Assembly: GCA_910584825.1 (NCBI GenBank)
Contig: CAJUCI010000044.1
Span: 1 to 5,765 of the forward strand
Length of the DNA: 5,765 bases
From: an uncultured Duncaniella sp.
GTDB taxonomy: Bacteria; Bacteroidota; Bacteroidia; Bacteroidales; Muribaculaceae
Direction of reading: 5' to 3'
Shown here piece after piece: positions 1 to 5,168 of the stretch. The notes under the pieces are model-generated. The model ran no database searches. It had not been told where the DNA came from and saw only the letters and a list, made by a program, of their open reading frames with translations. The stretch's first letter is position 1. Each line of letters opens with the position of its first letter. The position numbers and the translations under genes were made by a program.

Positions 1-26
1 TCGCTGAGTTCTTTAAATTTATTGCC

Positions 27-34
27 TAATTTTG
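27..34 (+). promoter_or_regulatory. Possible -7 box (TAATTTTG), no clear -33
   Basis: TAATTTTG matches the Bacteroidetes sigma-ABfr -7 consensus TAnnTTTG and is followed by CA, as at the other promoters in this window. The expected -33 position (about bases 2-7) shows no TTTG. If used, it would give a leader of about 250 bases before the ZapB-like gene, or drive the doubtful small ORF at 65-193. Confidence 0.3.
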
Positions 35-64
35 CACTTGCAGGTAGAATCTGCGATTGGCCGT

Positions 65-193
65 GTGGTTGGAGGGCGGGTATGCCGCGTGGCGGGCGTG
101 CCGTCAGGGGCGTGGTTGGCGGGTTATGCCATTGCCGTGTGCGGGCTGTTGCTATATATGCTATTAAAGAGGTGGCACGGGCGGAGATGTTAA
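65..193 (+). CDS. Doubtful small ORF with one membrane-like segment
   Basis: The reading frame is open from base 17 to a TAA at 191-193 but has no ATG near its front. GTG at 65 would give 42 residues; TTG at 32 or 38 are alternatives. The frame encodes an arginine/glycine-rich stretch, then about 18 hydrophobic residues (codons 113-166, WLAGYAIAVCGLLLYMLL), then a basic end (KRWHGRR). That looks like a single-span protein with its C-terminus inside. Non-ATG starts are uncommon in this phylum and no ribosome-binding region is evident, so it may be chance coding in G-rich DNA, or a remnant of a longer gene. The rest of 1-274 shows no convincing gene in either strand. Confidence 0.15.
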   Translation: MVGGRVCRVAGVPSGAWLAGYAIAVCGLLLYMLLKRWHGRRC

Positions 194-267
194 CATTATT
201 TTTGTTAAAAAGTGTGGCGAGGAGGTAAAAGATTTCGGGCCGGGTGGGATAAGTGAAAAGATTTTAC

Positions 268-275
268 TACTTTTG
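268..275 (+). promoter_or_regulatory. Possible -7 box (TACTTTTG) for the zapB-like/zapA operon
   Basis: TACTTTTG fits TAnnTTTG. Transcription would start near 281-283 and leave a leader of about 10-12 bases before the ATG at 293. No TTTG is found 19-21 bp upstream, so the promoter would be weak or activator-dependent. If this box is right, a translation start at the GTG at 275 is impossible, which supports the ATG at 293. Confidence 0.35.
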
Positions 276-292
276 TGGAAATTTGGAAAAGA

Positions 293-586
293 ATGGCCGG
301 AAACCTTCAACAGCGCATCGACAGGCTCCAGTCCAAGGCCTCGCTTCTCACCGAGCGATATAACGCGGTGAAGCGTGCCAGGGAGGAGGCGGACAGGCGT
401 GCGGCTGACCTTCAGGCCCGCATATCGCGCCTTGAGCGGGAATTGGCCGCCAGGGATGCCGAGATAGAACGGCTGAAGGTGACATCGGTGCTCACGCCTG
501 ACCACAAGGATGTTGAGGCCACAAGGACATTCCTATCCGAGTTAGTGCGCGAAATCGACAAGTGCATCGCTCAGTTAAGCATTTGA
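293..586 (+). CDS. ZapB-like coiled-coil protein paired with ZapA
   Basis: A 97-residue, highly charged, almost entirely helical protein. Residues about 4-63 have leucine/isoleucine heptads typical of a parallel coiled coil. A non-coiled linker containing SVLTPDHKDVE follows, then a C-terminal helix ending LVREIDKCIAQLSI. That C-terminal pattern is, from memory, typical of the small coiled-coil genes that precede zapA in Bacteroidales. The ATG at 293 is chosen over the GTG at 275 because a -7 box overlaps the longer version. The stop overlaps the zapA start by one base, so the two products are probably made in fixed ratio and may act together at the Z-ring. Proteobacterial ZapB bridges ZapA to the division apparatus; equivalence here is inferred from coiled-coil character and gene pairing, not from clear sequence identity. 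No signal peptide or membrane segment is visible. Confidence 0.75.
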   Translation: MAGNLQQRIDRLQSKASLLTERYNAVKRAREEADRRAADLQARISRLERELAARDAEIERLKVTSVLTPDHKDVEATRTFLSELVREIDKCIAQLSI

Positions 587-909
587 TGTCTGATAAAGAA
601 TATAACATATCCATCCGTATCGCCGACCTTCCACGCATACAGCTATGGGTGCCCCAAAGTCAGGAGGCACTCGTGAGAAGGGCCGAAGACAATATCAACG
701 GCCTGTGGAGGAAATGGAAAGAGAGGGAGGAATTCCGCGACAAGTCGTCGGCCGAAGTCCTGGCTATGGTCACTTTCAGGTTTGCCCAGCTGTATTATTC
801 CAATCTGGGGGCAAACGAGGGCCTTGACAGGGTGCTCGACGAGATGGAGCAGTCATTTGACCGTCTGCTCCTGGATGACATTGCGCCGGCAAACGAGGCC
901 AAAGGCTGA
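586..909 (+). CDS. zapA: Cell division protein ZapA
   Basis: A 107-residue protein of the usual ZapA size. The family binds FtsZ and cross-links protofilaments at the cytoplasmic Z-ring. The N-terminal part (residues about 5-22) is beta-like, with ISIRIADLPRIQLWV corresponding to the conserved opening strands. It is followed by the diagnostic helix 'ALVRRAEDNINGLWRKWKE' (about 26-44), then 'SAEVLAMVTFRFAQLYYSN', the hydrophobic dimer helix. A charged C-terminal helix ends the protein. The ATG at 586 overlaps the upstream stop as TGATG, implying translational coupling to the ZapB-like gene. An in-frame GTG 24 bases upstream is rejected because it would add residues outside the family pattern and overlap the upstream gene more deeply. 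The stop codon lies inside the 5' arm of the candidate structured RNA that follows. Confidence 0.88.
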   Translation: MSDKEYNISIRIADLPRIQLWVPQSQEALVRRAEDNINGLWRKWKEREEFRDKSSAEVLAMVTFRFAQLYYSNLGANEGLDRVLDEMEQSFDRLLLDDIAPANEAKG

Positions 910-1036
910 CGCCGCGAGGCACAAGCCGATTGTTCACGCACGAATTGACCAGCACCATCCCGGTGCCCATTGATGATTCCGGCTTCGGCTCGGAGTCGGG
1001 GGCGGGCGGATGAGCGGTCAGCACGTGTGTTTTTTT
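904..1036 (+). ncRNA. Candidate rod-shaped RNA, possibly 6S (ssrS)
   Basis: The 168-base gap between zapA and rny has no ORF with a plausible product. It can be folded by eye into nested arms: GCTGAC (904-909) with GTCAGC (1017-1022), AGCCG (924-928) with CGGCT (980-984), GAAT (942-945) with ATTC (976-979), and GCACC (952-956) with GGTGC (962-966) around loop ATCCC. A run of seven T (1030-1036) follows. A long interrupted rod with open central loops is the shape of 6S RNA, which mimics promoter DNA and binds RNA polymerase. A 6S gene next to zapA is known in enterobacteria, and I believe Bacteroidales also place it near zapA/rny. I could not verify conserved 6S bases and see no clear promoter, so it may instead be a structured 3' UTR with terminator. 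Confidence 0.35.
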
Positions 1037-1077
1037 ATATATTTATTCATCCTTATTTTTTACAATCTAAACCGTTT

Positions 1078-2619
1078 ATGATAACCTTACTTTATATCGC
1101 TATCGCGCTGATTGGAGCCGCTGTAGGCATAGGCATACTTATGGCTGTGCAGAAGTCTACAGGGCGTTCGCGTGCCAAGACCATCGTCGAGGACGCACAG
1201 CGCGAGGCGGAGGTGATAATGAAGGACAAACTCCTTGAGGCCCGTGAGCAGGAGCTCCGCATCAAGACCGAGGCAGAGAAGGCTGCCAATCAGCGTCTGT
1301 CGCGCGTGCAGAGCGAGGAGGCCAAGCTGAAGCAGCGTCAGGCCCAGCTCAACCAGCAGCAGAGCGAGAACACCAAGGCCCGCAACGAGATTGAGCAGTC
1401 GCGCCGCGACATCGAGGCTCAGGCCCAGGCCATCGAGGCCCGCGGCGAGGAGCTCGACCGCCTGCGCCGCTCGGCCCAGGAGGCACTCGAGCATATCTCG
1501 GGCCTGTCAAGCGAGGAGGCCAAGGAGAAACTCGTCGAGAGCCTGAAGGACGAGGCCAAGACTGCCGCCGCCGCATACATCCATGACATCATGGACGAGG
1601 CCAAGATGACGGCCAACAAGGAGGCCAAGCGCATAGTGGTACAGTCGATACAGCGTCTGGCCACCGAGACAGCCATTGAGAACTCCGTAACCGTGTTCCA
1701 TATTGACAGCGACGAGATAAAGGGCCGCATCATCGGCCGCGAGGGCCGCAACATCCGCGCTCTCGAGGCTGCCACCGGCATCGAGATTATTGTCGACGAT
1801 ACCCCCGAGGCTATTGTGCTGTCGGGCTTCGACCCCGTGCGCCGCGAGATTGCCCGCCTGGCCCTGCATCAGCTTGTGGCCGACGGCCGCATCCACCCCG
1901 CCCGCATCGAGGAGGTGGTTGGCAAGGTGCGCCGTCAGATTGAGGAGGAGATTGTCGAGACCGGCAAGCGTACGGCCATCGACCTCGGCATCCACGGTCT
2001 GCACCCCGACCTCATTCGCATGGTCGGTAAGATGAAATATCGCTCAAGCTACGGTCAGAACCTGCTCCAGCACTCGCGTGAGACTGCCAACCTCTGCGCC
2101 ATCATGGCCGCCGAGCTTGGCCTCAACCCCAAGAAGGCACGTCGCGCAGGTCTGCTCCACGACATAGGCAAGGTGCCCGACGAGGAGCCGGAGCTGCCCC
2201 ACGCACTCCTTGGCATGAAGCTCGCCGAGAAGTATAAGGAGAAGCCCGAAATATGCAACGCCATCGGCGCGCACCACGACGAGATAGAGCAGACTTCGCT
2301 GCTCGCCCCCATCGTGCAGGTGTGCGACGCCATATCGGGTGCCCGTCCCGGCGCACGCCGCGAGATTGTTGAGGCCTACATCAAGCGTCTCAACGACCTC
2401 GAGCAGCTGGCTCTCAGCTATCCCGGCGTAATCAAGACCTACGCTATTCAGGCCGGCCGTGAGCTGCGCGTGATTGTGGGTGCTGACAAGATTGACGATG
2501 TGGAGACCGAAAAGCTGTCAGAGGAGATAGCACGCCGCATCCAGGACGAGATGACCTATCCCGGACAGGTGAAGATTACCGTAATCCGCGAGACACGCTC
2601 GGTAAGTTTCGCTAAGTAA
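1078..2619 (+). CDS. rny: Ribonuclease Y (membrane-anchored endoribonuclease)
   Basis: A 513-residue protein, normal for RNase Y, which makes the initial internal cuts in mRNA turnover at the membrane. Domains in order: an N-terminal membrane anchor (residues 2-22, hydrophobic and small); a long charged coiled coil (about 28-195, rich in Q, E, A and R); a KH RNA-binding domain (about 205-275) with GxxG loop G220-R-E-G223 in IIGREGRNIR; and a metal-dependent HD domain with H332, H361-D362 (LLHDIGK), H399-H400 and D417 (VCDAISGARPG). The ATG at 1078 is chosen because the protein then begins directly with the anchor; the in-frame ATG at 970 would add 36 unrelated residues encoded by the candidate RNA region. 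No TAnnTTTG box is seen in 1037-1077, so read-through from zapA is likely. The next gene is a RicT homologue 14 bases downstream. Confidence 0.96.
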   Translation: MITLLYIAIALIGAAVGIGILMAVQKSTGRSRAKTIVEDAQREAEVIMKDKLLEAREQELRIKTEAEKAANQRLSRVQSEEAKLKQRQAQLNQQQSENTKARNEIEQSRRDIEAQAQAIEARGEELDRLRRSAQEALEHISGLSSEEAKEKLVESLKDEAKTAAAAYIHDIMDEAKMTANKEAKRIVVQSIQRLATETAIENSVTVFHIDSDEIKGRIIGREGRNIRALEAATGIEIIVDDTPEAIVLSGFDPVRREIARLALHQLVADGRIHPARIEEVVGKVRRQIEEEIVETGKRTAIDLGIHGLHPDLIRMVGKMKYRSSYGQNLLQHSRETANLCAIMAAELGLNPKKARRAGLLHDIGKVPDEEPELPHALLGMKLAEKYKEKPEICNAIGAHHDEIEQTSLLAPIVQVCDAISGARPGARREIVEAYIKRLNDLEQLALSYPGVIKTYAIQAGRELRVIVGADKIDDVETEKLSEEIARRIQDEMTYPGQVKITVIRETRSVSFAK

Positions 2620-2625
2620 GGAGGG
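2619..2625 (+). promoter_or_regulatory. Strong Shine-Dalgarno (AGGAGGG) before the ricT-like gene
   Basis: AGGAGGG starts at the last base of the rny stop codon and ends 8 bases before the ATG at 2634, close to ideal bacterial spacing. Bacteroidia ribosomes hide their anti-Shine-Dalgarno sequence, and most genes in this phylum lack such a site. None of the other genes in this window has one as good. The site fixes the start codon of the downstream gene. Confidence 0.6.
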
Positions 2626-2633
2626 TCAGGCTC

Positions 2634-4082
2634 ATGGAAGAGAAAGACCGCCGCTGTCCGCGCGGCAAACTCCATTGTTTCAACTGGCTCGACGATGTGC
2701 CCGGCGTCCCCGGCGGTGACGGGTGTGACATCGTGGAGGTGCAGTTCAAGAACACCCGAAAGGGCTATTACAAAAACTCGCTCAACCTTGACCTCGAAAT
2801 CGGCGATATGGTGGCTGTCGAGGCCACCCCGGGGCATGACATAGGCAGTGTCACCCTCACCGGGCGGCTCGTGCTGTTGCAGATGCGCCGCGCGGGCGTG
2901 AAGAGCGACGCCGAAATCAAGCGCGTGTTCCGCAAGGCCAAGCCGGCCGACATCGAGAAATACGAGGAGGCGCGTGCGAGGGAGAACGACACCATGATAC
3001 GTTCGCGCAAGATTGCCGAGTCGCTGCATCTCAACATGAAGATTGGCGACGTCGAATATCAGGGCGACGGAAACAAGGCCATATTCTATTACATCGCCGA
3101 CGAGCGTGTGGACTTCCGCCAGCTCATCAAGGTGCTCGCCGAGACATTCAAGGTGCGCATCGAGATGAAGCAGATAGGCGCGCGACAGGAGGCTGGCCGC
3201 ATCGGCGGCATCGGTTCGTGCGGACGTCCACTGTGTTGCGCGAGCTGGATGACCAACTTCGTGTCGGTGGGCACCAGTGCCGCCCGCTATCAGGATATTT
3301 CGCTTAATCCTCAGAAGCTTGCCGGACAGTGCGCCAAGCTGAAATGCTGTCTCAACTTCGAGGTGGATACATACGTGGAGAGCTCAAAGTTCCTCCCCGA
3401 AAAGAATGTGCGCCTTGAGACGGCCGACAATATGTATTATCACTTCAAGACCGATATATTCAAGAAGGAGATAACCTATTCGACCGACAAGCAGATGGCC
3501 GCCAATCTCGTCACCATCGATGCCGAGAGGGCGTTTGAGGTCATCGAGATGAACCGTCGCGGCGAGAAGCCTCTAAAGCTCGAGCGTGACGGTGCCGAGA
3601 AGCTCAGGGAGAAACCCAAGCCCATCGACCTCGCGTCGCAGGACGACCTCACCCGTTTCGACAAGGCCAAGAAGAAGAAAAAGAAGAAGAAACCTCAGGG
3701 CGACAAGCCCCAGGGCGGCCAACAGCAGCCGCAGGACGGCCAGCAGCCCAAGCAGCCTCAGGCGCAACAGCCCGGGCAGGGTAAGCCCAAGGGGCCGCGT
3801 CAGGGCGGACAGCCCAAGCCTCAGGGTGGGCAGAATGGCAAGAACGGCGATAACCGTCCCAAACAGCAGGATGGCAACCGCCAACAGCAACAACAGCAGC
3901 CCAAACAACCCCAGGCGCAACAGCCCCAGCAGAATAAACCCCGACAGGACGCACAGCCCCGCGCCGAGCGTGGACCGCAGCCTAAACAGGCTGACCGTCA
4001 GCCTCAGCAACCGGCCCAGCAGCCGCAGTCATCGGGTCGCGGCCCGAAGGCGTTCCGCGGTCAGGAGGGCGGTGGAGCGTAA
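2634..4082 (+). CDS. PSP1-domain, RicT/YaaT-like protein with long Q/P/K-rich tail
   Basis: A 482-residue cytoplasmic protein with two parts. Residues 1-330 are a PSP1/RicT-family core: an N-terminal beta region with C8 and C15, the PSP1 C-terminal domain (about 105-193), and two cysteine clusters, C196-x4-C201-C202 (GSCGRPLCC) and C233-x4-C238-C239 (CAKLKCC), linked by SLNPQKLAGQ. In Bacillus subtilis, RicT joins RicA and RicF in the Y-complex, which carries 4Fe-4S clusters on such cysteines and directs RNase Y to certain transcripts. Residues about 346-482 are eight lysines followed by a disordered tail of Q, P, G, K and R, with a repeated 10-residue block; I know of no such tail in Bacillus RicT. 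Being 14 bases after rny with a strong ribosome-binding site supports a functional pairing. Fe-S binding and RNase Y interaction are inferred. GldH follows downstream, a pairing I recall from other Bacteroidota. Confidence 0.88.
   Translation: MEEKDRRCPRGKLHCFNWLDDVPGVPGGDGCDIVEVQFKNTRKGYYKNSLNLDLEIGDMVAVEATPGHDIGSVTLTGRLVLLQMRRAGVKSDAEIKRVFRKAKPADIEKYEEARARENDTMIRSRKIAESLHLNMKIGDVEYQGDGNKAIFYYIADERVDFRQLIKVLAETFKVRIEMKQIGARQEAGRIGGIGSCGRPLCCASWMTNFVSVGTSAARYQDISLNPQKLAGQCAKLKCCLNFEVDTYVESSKFLPEKNVRLETADNMYYHFKTDIFKKEITYSTDKQMAANLVTIDAERAFEVIEMNRRGEKPLKLERDGAEKLREKPKPIDLASQDDLTRFDKAKKKKKKKKPQGDKPQGGQQQPQDGQQPKQPQAQQPGQGKPKGPRQGGQPKPQGGQNGKNGDNRPKQQDGNRQQQQQQPKQPQAQQPQQNKPRQDAQPRAERGPQPKQADRQPQQPAQQPQSSGRGPKAFRGQEGGGA
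3669..4079 (+). repeat. Low-complexity coding repeats (Lys run and Q/P/K tail)
   Basis: Within the PSP1-family gene, codons for eight consecutive lysines (3669-3692) lead into an amide/proline-rich tail. The 30-base block encoding QPKQPQAQQP occurs at 3744-3773 and again at 3897-3926, with synonymous differences (for example AAG/AAA, CAG/CAA and CCT/CCC). This means the copies are not a recent exact duplication. KPQGGQ-like motifs and runs of CAG/CAA codons fill the space between. The tail also keeps neighbouring frames open by composition, creating false ORFs on both strands. Confidence 0.85.
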
Positions 4083-4112
4083 GGCCGTTTGCGATACGAC
4101 TCTGCTATAGCC

Positions 4113-4130
4113 CCGGCACTCATGTCGGGT
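4113..4130 (+). other. Small hairpin between ricT-like gene and gldH
   Basis: CCCGGCA (4113-4119) pairs with TGTCGGG (4124-4130) around loop CTCA, seven pairs with one G-U. There is no T-run after it, so it is not a convincing intrinsic terminator; it could be an mRNA processing or stability element, or chance. Confidence 0.2.
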
Positions 4131-4158
4131 AATGTTGACGCCCTTGTGCGATAGAACT

Positions 4159-4189
4159 GTAGGAGCGACGGCTGAGGCCGTCGCTCCTA
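4159..4189. repeat. REP-like palindrome (solo copy)
   Basis: A perfect 13-bp inverted repeat (TAGGAGCGACGGC, loop TGAG, and its complement; 4160-4172 and 4177-4189), preceded by G. The arm GTAGGAGCGACGGC is the same as both ends of the larger element at 5381-5522, so this is a dispersed repeat family. It lies 21 bases before the gldH ATG, so its hairpin could affect read-through or mRNA stability. No T-run follows, so it is not a standard terminator. Confidence 0.85.
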
Positions 4190-4210
4190 AATATAAAATA
4201 TGATTTCTCG

Positions 4211-4672
4211 ATGAAGAGACTTATATATATAATAGGTGTATTGGCAGTGCTCGCCTCATGTGGAGGCGGGGAGCGTGACTACAGCCGTTGGACTGACCTG
4301 CCGGTGAAAGGGTGGGCGTATGGCGACACCCTGTGCCTCGTGCCGGTTGACACCTCGCTTCATGACAATGACTCGCTCGTCAGGCGTTCGCTCAGTCTCG
4401 GCCTTGCGCATTCCAATGATTACCCGTATTCCAACCTCTGGCTTGAGGTCACTTATCGCGGCGAGCATTCGGCGTATCGTGACACGCTCAACGTAGCGTT
4501 GGCCGATGTCTATGGCCGATGGCTCGGGAGCGGTTTCGGCGCGAATTATCAGCATGAGATAGTGCTCAATCCGCAGGCCGATATTGACTTGTCCCGTCCC
4601 GTGATGGTAAGGCATATCATGCGTGTCGACACTTTGCGCGGACTCGAGCGCATCGGTGTGTCGGTGCGATGA
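4211..4672 (+). CDS. gldH: GldH-family lipoprotein
   Basis: A 153-residue lipoprotein. A basic start (MKR), a hydrophobic stretch (residues 4-15) and lipobox LASC with acylated C17 form a type II signal peptide. The mature protein begins GGGE, so a surface-export signal rich in acidic residues right after the cysteine is not obvious. The mature part is beta-rich, with the family-like pattern W-x-D-LPVKGW near residue 27 and 'NDYPYSNLWLEVTY' (about 74-87), matching my memory of GldH proteins. GldH was found as a gliding motility lipoprotein in Flavobacterium johnsoniae, but it is widespread in non-gliding Bacteroidales, where its role is unclear; gliding should not be inferred here. The A/T-rich stretch before the ATG at 4211 is typical of this phylum. 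It lies 128 bases after the RicT-like gene, separated by two hairpins, and is convergent with the tRNA-Met gene. Confidence 0.8.
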   Translation: MKRLIYIIGVLAVLASCGGGERDYSRWTDLPVKGWAYGDTLCLVPVDTSLHDNDSLVRRSLSLGLAHSNDYPYSNLWLEVTYRGEHSAYRDTLNVALADVYGRWLGSGFGANYQHEIVLNPQADIDLSRPVMVRHIMRVDTLRGLERIGVSVR

Positions 4673-4726
4673 CGCGCCGCCCTCGCTTGGGTGCCGGGTT
4701 GCGCCTCGGATTCGATATAGACACAT

Positions 4727-4776
4727 AAAAGTCAGAAAGACGTTTTCAACCGAGATTGAAAACGTCTTTCTGACTT
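4727..4776 (-). terminator. Intrinsic terminator of tRNA-Met, 21-bp perfect stem
   Basis: Bases 4756-4776 and 4729-4749 are perfect 21-base complements around a 6-base loop. Read on the minus strand the stem ends in T and is followed by further T (four in all, 4730-4727), giving a classical terminator right after the tRNA. On the plus strand no T-run follows the hairpin, so its use as the gldH terminator is less certain, though the long stem could stop either polymerase. Confidence 0.85.
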
Positions 4777-4852
4777 GGTAGCGAGACCGAGAATTGAACT
4801 CGGGACCTCCGGGTTATGAATCCGACGCTCTAACCAACTGAGCTATCTCGCC
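4776..4852 (-). tRNA. tRNA-Met (CAT), elongator type, CCA encoded
   Basis: Minus-strand cloverleaf of 74 bases plus encoded CCA (4776-4778). The acceptor is GGCGAGA/TCTCGCT with a G1-U72 wobble; the D stem is GCTC/GAGC; the T stem is CCGAG/CTCGG with loop TTCAATT; the discriminator is A73. The anticodon loop TTCATAA gives CAT (4816-4818 on the plus strand). The anticodon stem TCGGA/CCCGG contains T27-G43 and an A31-C39 mismatch. It lacks the C1-A72 mismatch and the full three-GC-pair stem of an initiator, so it is not the formyl-Met initiator. A CAT anticodon can also belong to tRNA-Ile2 after lysidine modification; Met is the default call. Confidence 0.93.
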
Positions 4853-4869
4853 ATACCGTTTTTGCGATG

Positions 4870-4900
4870 CAAAGGTAGACATATTTTATAAACTGACAAA
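4870..4900 (-). promoter_or_regulatory. Promoter of tRNA-Met (TTTG-N19-TACCTTTG)
   Basis: On the minus strand TTTG (4900-4897) is separated by exactly 19 bases from TACCTTTG (4877-4870), a full match to the Bacteroidetes promoter consensus. Transcription would begin near 4863-4866, about 11-14 bases before the tRNA's first base at 4852. The -7 box and its downstream bases, TCTACCTTTGCATCGC, match those of the tRNA-Val promoter except for one base. Confidence 0.88.
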
Positions 4901-4927
4901 ATTATTTGAGGAAAAGTTTTTCAAAAG

Positions 4928-4980
4928 TTATTGACATTTTATTAACATTTTATCTACATAGTTTCTACACTCTATTTACA
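4928..4980 (+). repeat. Five 9-mers repeated exactly every 11 bp
   Basis: TTATTGACA (4928), TTATTAACA (4939), TTATCTACA (4950), GTTTCTACA (4961) and CTATTTACA (4972) start precisely 11 bp apart. The shared core is T-T/A-T-Y-N-A-C-A. Sites on one face of the helix suggest cooperative protein binding or intrinsic curvature, since TTTT tracts at 4937 and 4948 share the phase. They resemble degenerate DnaA boxes (TTATNCACA) but differ at the sixth base. They lie 27 bp upstream of the tRNA-Met -33 box, so an activator or UP-like function is equally possible. No gene is seen here. Confidence 0.7.
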
Positions 4981-5040
4981 ATTTTGCCGATGTGTCGTGT
5001 AAGTGGCTGATTTATAGCTATTGAATTTTGCGAAAATTGG

Positions 5041-5088
5041 TGTCAATAACTTTCTGCAGTGTCAATAACTATGTGGAAATGTAGAAAA
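5041..5088 (-). repeat. Inverted counterparts of the 11-bp array motifs
   Basis: TGTCAATAACT occurs at 5041-5051 and 5060-5070. It is the exact reverse complement of AGTTATTGACA at 4926-4936. TGTGGAAAT (5072-5080, complement ATTTCCACA) and TGTAGAAAA (5080-5088, complement TTTTCTACA) follow. AACTATGTGG at 5067-5076 mirrors CTACATAGTT at 4954-4963 with one difference. Both sides are therefore built from the same modules in opposite orientation, separated by about 60 bp. The sites here are not in an 11-bp register. Confidence 0.6.
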
Positions 5089-5109
5089 CTCATGGCCGGG
5101 AATGCGCGC

Positions 5110-5159
5110 AAAAAAGAAGCGGCATTGCTCCCGGTTATCGCAACTTGGAGCCGTGCCGC
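5110..5159 (-). terminator. Intrinsic terminator of the small minus-strand unit
   Basis: Read on the minus strand, GCGGCA (5159-5154) pairs with TGCCGC (5124-5119). After a small internal loop, GCTCC (5151-5147) pairs with GGAGC (5131-5127). The stem is followed by TTCTTTTTT (5118-5110). A GC-rich stem plus a U-tract is a convincing Rho-independent terminator, positioned 10 bases after the stop codon of the 27-residue ORF. Confidence 0.85.
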
Positions 5160-5168
5160 GTATCTTTC

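Noticed and set aside
22..228. Plus-strand ORF beginning near base 22
   Set aside because: Starts without ATG, its product is Arg/Gly/Val-rich without a recognisable pattern, and it competes with another frame; composition explains it.
562..585. Longer ZapA starting at GTG 562
   Set aside because: The ATG at 586 gives the standard length and the usual TGATG coupling.
970..1077. N-terminal extension of RNase Y starting at an upstream ATG
   Set aside because: The extra 36 residues are unlike the family and are encoded by the structured gap; the protein normally begins with its membrane anchor, as it does from 1078.
1507..2004. Long minus-strand ORFs across rny (also 1087-1494 and 1419-1781)
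   Set aside because: They are antisense to a strongly supported gene; GC-rich third positions keep antisense frames open, and the products are low-complexity Leu/Ala or Ser/Arg rich.
3669..3692. Programmed frameshift in the lysine run
   Set aside because: The longest A run is five bases and no A-AAA-AAG heptamer occurs; the zero frame continues with consistent composition to a normal stop.
3586..4110. Overlapping plus-strand ORF and minus-strand ORFs over the Q-rich tail
   Set aside because: Repeats of CAG/CAA/CCC/AAG codons remove stops from other frames; the products are Ser/Arg/Asn or Leu-rich artefacts.
4159..4189. Intrinsic terminator after the RicT-like gene
   Set aside because: The hairpin is strong but followed by AAATATAAAA rather than a T-run, and its arms match a dispersed repeat family.
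4256..4726. Minus-strand ORF opposite gldH
   Set aside because: Antisense shadow; the plus strand has a clear lipoprotein signal peptide and a family-like body.
4928..4980. CRISPR array
   Set aside because: Units of 9-11 bp without unique spacers are far below repeat and spacer sizes, and no cas genes are present.
4853..5100. Firm call of the chromosomal origin (oriC)
   Set aside because: No exact TTATCCACA box, no dnaA or dnaN in the window, and GC skew cannot be judged here; kept only as a question in the findings.
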